From positions 1 through 64,000 of the forward strand of contig JAXDJV010000008.1 of NCBI GenBank assembly GCA_034667465.1: DNA of 64,000 nt, written 5' to 3'. Below the pieces are notes generated by a model. The model saw nothing but the letters and a program-made list of their open reading frames with translations, was not told the DNA's origin and ran no database searches. The position numbers were made by a program, and so were the translations under genes. Positions 46,161 through 54,246 of this stretch are shown here, piece after piece; within the stretch, counting starts at the first letter, position 1; each line of letters opens with the position of its first letter. This DNA comes from JAOBAU01 sp034667465 (lineage in GTDB: Bacteria; Acidobacteriota; Thermoanaerobaculia; Gp7-AA8).

Positions 46161-46264
46161 GGGTGCTTTCCGCGAGCGCCCCGCCGTAAGGAAGGGGCGC
46201 GACTCGACAATCAGGATCGAACGTTCTCTGCCTCTTCCCTGCTGCGGGAGGAGGATTTTGTTTG
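46129..46264 (+). promoter_or_regulatory. his attenuator with overlapping terminator/ribosome-site hairpin
   Basis: Alternative pairings found by eye. 1:2 is AGCACC (46129-46134, inside the His codons) with GGTGCT (46162-46167). 2:3 is GGGGTGCT (46160-46167) with AGCGCCCC (46175-46182). 3:4 is GCGCCCC (46176-46182) with GGGGCGC (46194-46200). A final hairpin pairs CCTCTTCCC (46231-46239) with GGGAGGAGG (46246-46254) and is followed by ATTTTGTTT; its right arm is the hisZ Shine-Dalgarno. GGAAGGGG (46190-46197) can instead pair with CCTCTTCC (46231-46238), opening that hairpin. These pairings form a coherent on/off switch controlled by leader translation. Confidence 0.75.
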
Positions 46265-47221
46265 CGCAAAAGAACGGAGAATCTGACCTCGTCGTATCCG
46301 GCCGGAGTGCGGGCGCTGCTGCCCGACGACGTCCGGCGCCGGCGCCGCGTGGAGAGCGCGATCGTCGCCGCGCTGGAAGCGCGGAGCTTCGACGAGATCG
46401 TCGTACCGATCATCGATTTCGTCGATCCATACGGCGGAACGGCCGATCGCGAATCGCAACGCCGGAGCTATCGCTTCGTCGATCGCAACGGAGAGCTGAT
46501 CGCCGTCCGCTCCGACTTCACGCCGATGGTGGCGCGCGCGCTGGCACCGTCGCTCGGACGCGCCACCCTGCCGCTGCGCGTTTTCTATCGCGGAGACGTC
46601 GTTCGCTGCGAAGCGACGAAGCTCGGCGCGCAGCGCGAGCTCTTCCAGATCGGCGCGGAGCTGATCGGCGACGTTTCGCCATCCGCCGATCTGGCGATGC
46701 TGACGCTCGCGCTCGAGCTCGTGACGAGCGCCGGAGTCACGCCGACCGTCGTCCTCAGCAGCTCCGCGCTCGCGAACCAGCTCATTGAATCGAGCACGGG
46801 ATCACGCGCCACACGCATCGCTCTTCGCTCCGCACTCGCGCACAAACGGAGCGCCGCCATTGTCGATTTCGATGACGTGTCGGCGGAACGGATCGCGCTC
46901 GTTCGTCTCATCATTTCGGGACGCGCGACGCTCGACGATCTCTCCGCGCTGCCGGAGACGCGCGACGCCGCAAACGAGCTCGCATCTCTGCAGCAGCGCG
47001 TCGCCGAGGAGACCGGTGCGAACGTCGTCGTCGCGATCGATGACATCGACGAAGAGCCCGGCTACTACACCGGCATGCGCTTCCGGATCTTCGATCCGCG
47101 GACGCGACTGCGTCTCGCGCAGGGCGGACGCTACGACGACCTTTACGCGCGCTTCGGCGCGCCGGCGAGCGCTGTCGGCTTCACGCTGACAGTCGACTAT
47201 CTCGATGGGGAGCTGCGATGA
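46262..47221 (+). CDS. hisZ: ATP phosphoribosyltransferase regulatory subunit
   Basis: A 319-residue HisRS-like paralogue without tRNA-charging function. Class II synthetase-derived motifs include YRFVDRNGELIAVRSDFTPM, VFYRGDVVR and AQRELFQIGAELIG, and the late GGRYDDLYARFG. It forms the hetero-octamer with short-form HisG and confers histidine feedback. Its TTG start at 46262 lies 7 bases after GGAGG, and that ribosome site is one arm of the terminator-like hairpin. First structural gene of the operon; its last four bases overlap hisG as ATGA. Confidence 0.95.
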   Translation: MRKRTENLTSSYPAGVRALLPDDVRRRRRVESAIVAALEARSFDEIVVPIIDFVDPYGGTADRESQRRSYRFVDRNGELIAVRSDFTPMVARALAPSLGRATLPLRVFYRGDVVRCEATKLGAQRELFQIGAELIGDVSPSADLAMLTLALELVTSAGVTPTVVLSSSALANQLIESSTGSRATRIALRSALAHKRSAAIVDFDDVSAERIALVRLIISGRATLDDLSALPETRDAANELASLQQRVAEETGANVVVAIDDIDEEPGYYTGMRFRIFDPRTRLRLAQGGRYDDLYARFGAPASAVGFTLTVDYLDGELR

Positions 47222-47859
47222 AGGCGCTGCGCATCGCGCTGCCGAAAGGCCGGCTGCTGGCGCCGTCGCTGGAACTCTTCGCTCGTGCAGGCTTCGACGT
47301 GCCGTCGCAGAGCGAAGTCGATTCGCGCCAGCTGGTGTTTGCGCGCGGCGTCGTCGAATGGATTCTCGTCAAAGACTGCGACGTGCCGGTGTATGTCGAT
47401 CATGGCGCCGCTGACGTCGGAGTGGCCGGTCTCGATCAGATTCTCGAGCACGACGGAAACGCGTATCAGCCGCTGACGCTGCCGTTCGGCCGCTGTCGAA
47501 TGATGGTCGTCGGTGCGCCCGATGCCGGTCCGATCGAGACCGCCGTAAAAGTGGCGACGAAGTATCCGCGCATTGCCCGGCGCTTCCTCGACGAGCGCGG
47601 ACTGCGCGCGGAGATCGTCGAGCTGCGCGGTTCCGTCGAGCTCGCGGCCGTTCTTCATCTCACCTCGCATGTCATCGATCTCGTCGAGACCGGCGAGACC
47701 GCGCGCGTCCATCACCTCCGGCTGGAGGAAGTGATCTGCGACGTCCAGGCGTGTCTGCTCACCGGCCGCGATGCCTGGCGCACCGACGGCGCGCGCCTGC
47801 GCGACCTGATCGACCGCGTCGAGAACGCGGCATTCCCGAAGGAGCTGGTTCCGTCATGA
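47218..47859 (+). CDS. hisG: ATP phosphoribosyltransferase, short form
   Basis: A 213-residue catalytic subunit, the short form that lacks the C-terminal regulatory domain and therefore requires HisZ, which is encoded immediately upstream. Conserved segments are RIALPKGRLLAPSLELF at the start, ILVKDCDVPVYVDHGAADVG and VAGLDQI, and the PRPP-binding loop LRGSVELAAVLHLTSHVIDL (equivalent to the ExxGSvE.AP..GLaDxI motif, here with a slightly different ending). It joins ATP and PRPP, the first committed step. Start and stop overlap neighbours as ATGA. Confidence 0.96.
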   Translation: MKALRIALPKGRLLAPSLELFARAGFDVPSQSEVDSRQLVFARGVVEWILVKDCDVPVYVDHGAADVGVAGLDQILEHDGNAYQPLTLPFGRCRMMVVGAPDAGPIETAVKVATKYPRIARRFLDERGLRAEIVELRGSVELAAVLHLTSHVIDLVETGETARVHHLRLEEVICDVQACLLTGRDAWRTDGARLRDLIDRVENAAFPKELVPS

Positions 47860-49115
47860 AGATCGTCAAAGCACCGAGCCGTGGGGCCGATGCCGCAATC
47901 GCACGTCTCGAACGAAACCGTTCGCGCAGTGAACGGAGCGCCGACGTGGTCGCGCGGCGCGTCATCGCGCAGATTCGCAACGACGGCGATGCCGCCGCCA
48001 GCCGTTTCGTCGCGCAATTCGATGGCGTGGAAATCGCGCCATCCGAACTGTTGATCAAGCCCGGCGCTTCGCAGTCGGGCGCGCGCGCGCTGACAGGCGC
48101 CATCGATCTCGCCATCGAACGGATCGAGCGATTTCATCGCGGCCAGCTCCCGGCCGGCTATTCGATCGACGGCCTGACGCATCGCGTGCGGCCGCTGCGC
48201 CGCGTCGGCATCTACGTGCCCGGCGGCAGCGCGGTCTATCTCTCGACGCTGATCATGTGCGCGGTGCCGGCGCGAATCGCCTGCGTCGGCGAGCTGGTCG
48301 TCGCGACGACGCCCGCCGCTGCGAAGCAGCCCGAGCTGCTCGAAACCTGCGAGCGGCTCGGTGTCGCTGAAATCTATCGCGCCGGCGGCCCCGCCGGAAT
48401 CGCCGCGATGGCGCTCGGCACCGCGACGCTGCGGCGCGTCGACAAGATCGTCGGTCCCGGAAACGCGTATGTGACCGCCGCGAAGAAGCAGCTCATCGGC
48501 AATGTCGGAATCGACATGGCGGCCGGACCGACGGAGCTCGTGTTGATCGCCGATGACGATGCAAACGAAACGCTCGTCGCCGCCGATCTCCTCGCGCAGG
48601 CGGAACACGGCCGCGACTCCGCGGTCATCTGCATCACGTTCAGCCGCAGCGCCGCGGTCCGCATCGGCGATGAGGTGGGGCGCCAACTCATGGAAGGAAA
48701 TCGCGCCGCGGAGGAATGCATCATTCGCAACAGCGTCATCTTTCAGGTTACCTCGGGCGAGGAAGCGGTGGCGCTCGCGAATCGCATCGCACCCGAACAT
48801 CTCTCGCTGCACTGGGCCGAAGCGCGGCAGTGGCTCGACCGCCTCGACAACTGCGGCGCGATCTTCGTCGGCAGCGCCAGTCCCGTCGCCGCCGGCGATT
48901 ACATCGCCGGACCGAATCACGTGCTGCCGACCGGCGGAACCGCGCGCTTCACCTCGCCGCTTGGCGTGTATGACTTCGTGAAACGGTCAAACATCATCGA
49001 GCTGTCGGACGCTGAATCGGCCGCGATCGCCGGCGCCGGCGCTGCGATCGCGCGCTTTGAAGGGCTGCCGCGTCACGCGCGCTCGCTCGAGCTGCGCGAA
49101 GGAGGGCGAGCATGA
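47856..49115 (+). CDS. hisD: Histidinol dehydrogenase
   Basis: A 419-residue enzyme catalysing the last two oxidations, histidinol to histidine with NAD+ and zinc. Visible motifs are RRVGIYVPGGSAVYLSTLIM, IVGPGNAYVTAAKKQL, DMAAGPTELVLIADDDAN, LLAQAEHGRDS (zinc ligand His), IAPEHLSL (catalytic Glu-His) and AGDYIAGPNHVLPTGGTARF. All look intact and length is normal. The ATG at 47856 overlaps the hisG stop as ATGA; a longer frame upstream is the overlapping hisG sequence in another phase. Confidence 0.97.
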   Translation: MKIVKAPSRGADAAIARLERNRSRSERSADVVARRVIAQIRNDGDAAASRFVAQFDGVEIAPSELLIKPGASQSGARALTGAIDLAIERIERFHRGQLPAGYSIDGLTHRVRPLRRVGIYVPGGSAVYLSTLIMCAVPARIACVGELVVATTPAAAKQPELLETCERLGVAEIYRAGGPAGIAAMALGTATLRRVDKIVGPGNAYVTAAKKQLIGNVGIDMAAGPTELVLIADDDANETLVAADLLAQAEHGRDSAVICITFSRSAAVRIGDEVGRQLMEGNRAAEECIIRNSVIFQVTSGEEAVALANRIAPEHLSLHWAEARQWLDRLDNCGAIFVGSASPVAAGDYIAGPNHVLPTGGTARFTSPLGVYDFVKRSNIIELSDAESAAIAGAGAAIARFEGLPRHARSLELREGGRA

Positions 49116-50167
49116 TCGCCTCAACGATCGCCGCGCGCGACGCGGTGCGCGCCATGAAGGCGTACACGCTCGAACTTCGCGACGCCGCGACGAAGCTCAA
49201 TCAAAACGAGAGTCCGTTCGATTTTCCGGAGGCGCTCAAGCGCGAAGTGCTGGAGCGCGTCGCGCAGCGGCCGTGGAACGTCTATCCCGAATTCGAGGCG
49301 ACGCGTCTTCGCGCAGCGCTGGCCGCGGCATACGACATCCCCGCGCAGTCGCTGCTCGCCGGCAACGGCTCGAACGAACTGCTGGCCGCGGCGATCGCGA
49401 CATTCGTCGAGCCGGGACGACGCGTCGCGTTCGCGCGGCCGACGTTCGCGCTGTACGAGAAGCTCATTACGATCGCCGGCGGTGAGCCGCTGCCGATCGA
49501 CTTCGATCCGCGCAGCGGCGAGCTGCCGCTCGACCGGCTCGTCGCCGCGGTCGAGCGCGATGGCGCGAGCGTCGTCATCGTCTGTTCGCCGAACAATCCG
49601 ACCGGGGGAGTGCTCGCGCGCGGCGGCATCGAACGGCTGCTGAAGACCGGCGCCGTCGTGCTCTTCGATCGCGCGTACGGCGATTTCGATGATGACGATT
49701 CGCTGCCGCCGCCCGATGACCGTTTGGTTGTCTGCTCGACGTTCTCGAAAGCGTGGGGCCTGGCCGCACTGCGACTCGGCTGGCTCTGTTCGACGCCGGC
49801 GACCGCCGCCGAGATTCGGAAAGCAAAGCTCCCCTACAGCCTGAACATCGTCAGTGAAGAGACGGCGATCGTTGCGCTCGAACATCGCCGGTACCGCGAT
49901 GCGAACGTGGCCGCGATCATCAGCGAGCGCGAACGTCTTTATGCCGCGATGCGCGAGCTCGACGGCATCGAGCCGTTCCCGTCACGCGCGAACTTCATCA
50001 CGTTCCGCTGCCGCGACGCGCGCGCGACATTCGACGCGCTCTGCGCCGGAGGCATTCTCATTCGCGACGTCTCCGCGTATCCGAATCTCGACGGCTGTCT
50101 GCGCGTCTCGGTCGGTACTCGCGAAGAGAACGATCGCTTCCTCACTGCACTGGAGAACCTCGTATGA
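49112..50167 (+). CDS. hisC: Histidinol-phosphate aminotransferase
   Basis: A 351-residue class I/II PLP aminotransferase. LNQNESPFDFPEALK is the N-terminal substrate-gripping motif, NGSNELLAAAI the PLP phosphate site, CSPNNPTGG the Asn-binding loop, and STFSKAWGLAALRLGW contains the Schiff-base Lys and the Arg that closes the site. It converts imidazole-acetol phosphate to histidinol phosphate with glutamate. ATGA overlaps at both ends place it firmly inside the operon. Confidence 0.96.
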   Translation: MIASTIAARDAVRAMKAYTLELRDAATKLNQNESPFDFPEALKREVLERVAQRPWNVYPEFEATRLRAALAAAYDIPAQSLLAGNGSNELLAAAIATFVEPGRRVAFARPTFALYEKLITIAGGEPLPIDFDPRSGELPLDRLVAAVERDGASVVIVCSPNNPTGGVLARGGIERLLKTGAVVLFDRAYGDFDDDDSLPPPDDRLVVCSTFSKAWGLAALRLGWLCSTPATAAEIRKAKLPYSLNIVSEETAIVALEHRRYRDANVAAIISERERLYAAMRELDGIEPFPSRANFITFRCRDARATFDALCAGGILIRDVSAYPNLDGCLRVSVGTREENDRFLTALENLV

Positions 50168-50754
50168 ACCGCACCGCACAGATTGCGCGCACCACGAAGG
50201 AAACGTCGATCGACGTGACCGTCGACCTCGACGGCAGCGGCCGTTCCGACATCGCCACGCCGGTCGGATTTCTCAGTCACATGCTCGACGTGATCGCGCG
50301 CCACGGCCAGGTCGACCTCACGGTCCGTGCCGCGGGCGACGTCGACATCGATTACCACCACACCGTCGAAGACACGGCGCTCGTGCTCGGCGAGGCGTTC
50401 GCGAAAGCGCTCGGCGACAAAGCCGGCATCCGCCGTTTCGGACACGCGTACGTGCCGCTCGACGAAGCGCTCGCGCGCGTCGTCGTCGATTTCGCGGGGC
50501 GGCCGTATCTCGTCTTCGACGTGCCGATCGATCGCGAAATGCTGCTCATCCACAAAGATTTTCCGTTCGCGCTCGTCGAGGAGTTCTTCAAGTCCTTCGC
50601 GAACAAATGCGCGTGCAACATCCACGTCGATCTGATTCGGGGACGCAACGGCCATCACGCGGCAGAGGCGATTTTCAAAGCGTTCGCTGTGGCGTTGCGA
50701 ATGGCGAAGGAAGTAGTCGGCACGGCCATCCCGAGCACCAAGGGAGTGATCTGA
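50164..50754 (+). CDS. hisB: Imidazoleglycerol-phosphate dehydratase
   Basis: A 196-residue monofunctional dehydratase without the N-terminal histidinol phosphatase domain found in Enterobacteria; that step is provided by the PHP gene at the operon end. Manganese-site motifs are FLSHMLDVIARHG, DIDYHHTVEDTALVLGEAF, FGHAYVPLDEALARVVVDF and GRNGHHAAEAIFKAF. The start overlaps the hisC stop as ATGA and the stop overlaps hisH as TGATG. Confidence 0.97.
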   Translation: MNRTAQIARTTKETSIDVTVDLDGSGRSDIATPVGFLSHMLDVIARHGQVDLTVRAAGDVDIDYHHTVEDTALVLGEAFAKALGDKAGIRRFGHAYVPLDEALARVVVDFAGRPYLVFDVPIDREMLLIHKDFPFALVEEFFKSFANKCACNIHVDLIRGRNGHHAAEAIFKAFAVALRMAKEVVGTAIPSTKGVI

Positions 50755-51350
50755 TGGAGCTGGTCCTGATCGACTCGCCGGTCGCGAACGTCGCGAACAT
50801 TCATCGTGCGCTGGCGAGCGCCGGAGCGACCGTGACTCTGAGCGCCGACGCCGCCACGATCGCCGCCGCGCGCAAGCTCGTGCTGCCCGGAGTCGGCAGC
50901 TTCGCCGCTGCGATGTCGTGGCTCGACGCCGGCGGCGTCGCCGCTGCGTTGCGAACCGCGGTTGCACGCGGCGCGTCGCTGCTCGGCGTCTGCGTCGGCC
51001 ATCAACTGCTCTTCGACGATTCCGACGAAGACGGACTGCGTCCCGGACTCGGGCTGCTGCGTGGCAGCGTGCGCCGTTACGAAGGAGCGATGCCGGTGCC
51101 GCAGATCGGCTGGAATCGCGTTCGCGCTGCCGCGCATCCGCTGTTCGCCGGCATCGACGACGGCACGCCGTTCTACTTCGTGAACTCCTACCGCGTCGCC
51201 GGCGCCGCGTCGGAGATCGCGTCGAGCGATTACGCCGGCGCGTTCACCGCGGCCGCCGCGAACGGCCGCGTCGCCGGCGTGCAGTTTCATCCCGAGAAAT
51301 CGTCGAACGCGGGAAGACGATTGCTGCGCAATTTCGTGGAGCTCGCATGA
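50754..51350 (+). CDS. hisH: Imidazole glycerol phosphate synthase glutaminase subunit
   Basis: A 198-residue class I glutamine amidotransferase. The nucleophile loop is LLGVCVGHQLLF (Cys), and FHPEKSS gives the catalytic His-Glu pair. The GMQ usually seen after the Cys is GHQ here, closer to PabA/TrpG. PQIGWNRV and FYFVNSYRV are typical HisH segments. It feeds ammonia to the HisF barrel, which here is the second half of the next gene product. ATG at 50754 overlaps the hisB stop; the stop overlaps the hisA start as ATGA. Confidence 0.95.
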   Translation: MELVLIDSPVANVANIHRALASAGATVTLSADAATIAAARKLVLPGVGSFAAAMSWLDAGGVAAALRTAVARGASLLGVCVGHQLLFDDSDEDGLRPGLGLLRGSVRRYEGAMPVPQIGWNRVRAAAHPLFAGIDDGTPFYFVNSYRVAGAASEIASSDYAGAFTAAAANGRVAGVQFHPEKSSNAGRRLLRNFVELA

Positions 51351-52855
51351 CGGCTTTCGAAGTCATCCCCTCCCTTGATCTCCTCGGCGGAAACGTCGTC
51401 CGGCTTCGCCGCGGTTCCTTCGATGATGTGACGACGTACGGCGATCCGGAGAGCGTGCTCGATCGCCTCGCGATCCCTCGCGGCACGCGACTGCACGTCG
51501 TCGATCTCGAAGGCTCGCGCAGCGGCGCGCCGCGCGAGCTCGCAACGCTCGCCCGTCTCGCCAGTCGCGGCTATCGCATTCAGGCTGGCGGCGGCGTTCG
51601 ATCGATCGACGATGCGCGAGCATGGCTCGACGCCGGCGCGGAGAAGATCGTCATCGGAACGGTCGCCGCCGGCGCGCCGGCCGAGCTCGCGCGCATCGTC
51701 AATGCGATCGGCAGCAGGCGCCTGATCGCGGCAATCGATGTCGACGGCGACGAGATTCGCATCGACGGCTGGACGCGCGGCGCTTCGCGCGGCATCGACG
51801 CGGTGGTCCGCGATCTCGAGCGCCTCGGCATCACCGAGCTCCTCGCGACCGACATTCGCCGCGACGGCATGCTCGGCGGCCCGTCGCTCGACTTCTATCG
51901 CCAGCTTGCGACCAAAACATCGATGCGGCTCCTCGCGTCGGGAGGCGTGACGACGCTCGGCGACGTCGTTTCGCTCGCGCGCAATCCCGCGGTGCGCGGC
52001 GCGATCGCCGGCCGCGCGCTGCTCGACGGCCGCATCACGTACGCGCAGGCGGTCGCCCGCGCCGCGCTGCACGACGCGCTGCCGGAGCGCGTCATTCCCT
52101 GCCTCGACGTCCGCGATGGACGGGTCGTCAAGGGAGTGCAGTTTCGTGAGTTGCGCGATGCCGGAGATCCGGTCGCCTGCGCGCGCCGCTACGAAGCGGA
52201 AGGGGCCGACGAGCTGGTGCTGCTCGACGTCTCCGCGACCGATCGCGGACGCGAGACCGCGCTCGCCACCGTCGAGCGCGTCGCCGCGTCGCTCTTCATT
52301 CCGCTCACCGTCGGCGGCGGCGTGCGAACGCTCGACGACTTTCGCGCACTGCTGCGCGCCGGCGCCGATCGCGTCGCCATCAACACCGCCGCGGTTCGCG
52401 ATCCCGAGCTCATCGCCCGCTGCGCGCGCGAGTTCGGCGTGCAGGCGGTCGTGCTGTCGTGCGATGCGAGGCGTTATGAATCGGGGTACGAAGTGATGGT
52501 GCGCAGCGGGAAAGAGAGCGCAGGACTCGATGCCGTCGAATGGTGCCGCAACGCCGAGACGCTCGGCGCCGGCGAGATTCTGCTGACGTCGGTCGATCGC
52601 GACGGCACCGCCGCAGGTTTCGATCTGCCGCTCATTCGCGCGGTCACGTCGGCCGTCTCGATCGGCGTCATCGCATCGGGCGGCGCCGGAAATGCCGCGC
52701 ACTTTCGCGAGGCCATCGAGATCGGCGGCGCGCGTGCCGTCCTCGCCGCCTCACTCTTTCATGACGGCGTGCTGACCATCGGCGACGCGAAAGCGGCGAT
52801 GGCGGCCGCGAACATCCCGGTGCGGCCGCAGCAGGAGACGCAATGCTCGACGTGA
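51347..52855 (+). CDS. hisAF: Fused HisA-HisF: ProFAR isomerase and IGP synthase cyclase in one polypeptide
   Basis: One uninterrupted frame of 502 residues. Residues 1-244 are HisA: VIPSLDLLGGNVVRL (catalytic Asp11), QAGGGVRSIDDA, AAIDVDGDEIRIDGW (Asp131) and TDIRRDGMLGGPS. Residues 245-502 are HisF: ERVIPCLDVRDGRVVKGVQF (Asp254), DELVLLDVSAT, TVGGGVRTLDDF, NTAAVRDP, VLSCDARR (Asp373), LLTSVDRDGT and IASGGAG. The usual Met before HisF is absent: the junction reads ...ARAALHDALPERVIP, with no stop, no ATG/GTG/TTG and no ribosome site; only a CTG at 52079 is near. Both active sites look intact. It catalyses two consecutive steps; the HisF half should dock with HisH. Confidence 0.92.
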   Translation: MTAFEVIPSLDLLGGNVVRLRRGSFDDVTTYGDPESVLDRLAIPRGTRLHVVDLEGSRSGAPRELATLARLASRGYRIQAGGGVRSIDDARAWLDAGAEKIVIGTVAAGAPAELARIVNAIGSRRLIAAIDVDGDEIRIDGWTRGASRGIDAVVRDLERLGITELLATDIRRDGMLGGPSLDFYRQLATKTSMRLLASGGVTTLGDVVSLARNPAVRGAIAGRALLDGRITYAQAVARAALHDALPERVIPCLDVRDGRVVKGVQFRELRDAGDPVACARRYEAEGADELVLLDVSATDRGRETALATVERVAASLFIPLTVGGGVRTLDDFRALLRAGADRVAINTAAVRDPELIARCAREFGVQAVVLSCDARRYESGYEVMVRSGKESAGLDAVEWCRNAETLGAGEILLTSVDRDGTAAGFDLPLIRAVTSAVSIGVIASGGAGNAAHFREAIEIGGARAVLAASLFHDGVLTIGDAKAAMAAANIPVRPQQETQCST

Positions 52856-53427
52856 ATTTCAACAACGGTCTCATCGCCGCGATCGTCCGCGACTCCGCGA
52901 CCGGCGCCACGCTGATGCTGGCGTGGATGAATGACGAAGCGCTGCGGCGCACCGAGGAGTCGGGCGAAACCTGGTTCTGGAGCAGAAGCCGCGGCGAGCT
53001 CTGGAACAAAGGAGCGACGTCGGGCAATCGCCAGAAAGTCGTCGCCATCAAAATCGATTGCGATCGCGATGCGCTCCTCATCGACGTCATCCCAGCCGGT
53101 CCCGCGTGTCACACCGGCGCGTATTCATGTTTCGACGATCGCGGTTCACAACTCGACGCGCTCATGCACGTGCTGCGGCAACGCAGCGCCGATCGTCCGG
53201 ACGGTTCGTATTCGACGTACCTGTTCAACGCCGGCATCGACAAGATTCTGAAGAAGGTCGGCGAAGAGGCGTCGGAGGTGATCATCGCCGCGAAAGGCGA
53301 TGACAACGGGCGTGTGGTGTCCGAGGTTGCTGATCTGGTTTATCACCTCTCGGTGCTGTTGGTCGAGAAGGAGCTCGACTGGTCGGCGGTAAACGCGGAG
53401 CTCAGGCGGCGCAGCGATGCTCACTGA
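52843..53427 (+). CDS. hisIE: Bifunctional phosphoribosyl-AMP cyclohydrolase / phosphoribosyl-ATP pyrophosphatase
   Basis: A 194-residue fusion. HisI (about 1-105) shows ATLMLAWMNDEALRRTEESG, SRGELWNKGATSGNRQKVV and the metal-binding CDRDALLIDV.PAGPACHTG. HisE (about 107-190) has the MazG-like helical fold with DGSYSTYLFNAGIDKILKKV then GEEASEVIIAAK and the acidic EVADLVYHLSVLL. It carries out steps two and three of the pathway. Its start overlaps the hisAF end by 13 bases and its end overlaps hisJ by 11. Confidence 0.97.
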   Translation: MLDVNFNNGLIAAIVRDSATGATLMLAWMNDEALRRTEESGETWFWSRSRGELWNKGATSGNRQKVVAIKIDCDRDALLIDVIPAGPACHTGAYSCFDDRGSQLDALMHVLRQRSADRPDGSYSTYLFNAGIDKILKKVGEEASEVIIAAKGDDNGRVVSEVADLVYHLSVLLVEKELDWSAVNAELRRRSDAH

Positions 53428-54226
53428 TTACCACACACACTCGTACCGCTGCGGACACGCCAGCGGGACCATGCGCGAGTACATCGACGCGGCGATCGAA
53501 CGCGGCATCGACGAGATCGGACTCACCGATCATCTCTGGCTTTACTTCGAGGAGCCGGAGCGGCGCAACGCAACGTGGGCGATGCCGGAGTCGGAGTACG
53601 CGCGGCATTACGAGGAAATGCTCGCGCTGCGCGACGAATACGCCGGCCGGATCGCGGTGCGCGTATCTGTTGAAGCCGACTACATCGAAGGCCGCGAAGA
53701 CGACCTCCTCGCAATCCTCGCCCGATTCGATTTCGACTACGTCCTCGGCTCCGTGCACTTCATCGACGGCTGGCTGATCGACGATCCTGCAACTGCCGAT
53801 CGCTATCGTCACGAGCGCGTCGCGGAGATTTATCGTCGCTACTACGCGCGCCTTCGAAAGGCGATCGAACTCGACTGCTTCGATCTCCTCGCCCACTTCG
53901 ATCTGCCGAAGAAGTTCGGCTTTCTCCCGGAAGACGACCTGACCGCGATCGTCGCCGAAACGCTCGACGCTGCCGCGCGTCATGACGTCGCCATCGAGAT
54001 CTCATCGGCCGGTCTGCGCAAACCGATCGCCGAAATCTATCCGTCGCGCACGATCCTGCGCGAGATGCGCAAACGCGACATCGCCATCTCGTTGTCGTCC
54101 GACGCACACGCGCCGAGCGAGATCGGCGCGGACTACGACCAGCTCATCGCCTTCGCGCGCGGCGAAGGTTACGAGGATGTAGCAACCTTCGAGCGAGGCG
54201 TGCGAAGCATGGCGAAGATCGGCTGA
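53417..54226 (+). CDS. hisJ: Histidinol-phosphatase, PHP type
   Basis: A 269-residue PHP-domain phosphatase. The four metal motifs are visible: DYHTHSYRCGHA, GLTDHLWLY, LGSVHFIDG and LSSDAHAPSEIG. It removes phosphate from histidinol phosphate, completing the set because hisB here has no phosphatase domain. It overlaps hisIE by 11 bases and closes the histidine operon; the next gene begins 20 bases later and may be read through. Confidence 0.93.
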   Translation: MLTDYHTHSYRCGHASGTMREYIDAAIERGIDEIGLTDHLWLYFEEPERRNATWAMPESEYARHYEEMLALRDEYAGRIAVRVSVEADYIEGREDDLLAILARFDFDYVLGSVHFIDGWLIDDPATADRYRHERVAEIYRRYYARLRKAIELDCFDLLAHFDLPKKFGFLPEDDLTAIVAETLDAAARHDVAIEISSAGLRKPIAEIYPSRTILREMRKRDIAISLSSDAHAPSEIGADYDQLIAFARGEGYEDVATFERGVRSMAKIG

Positions 54227-54246
54227 CCCGGCTACTCTTTCGCGCC

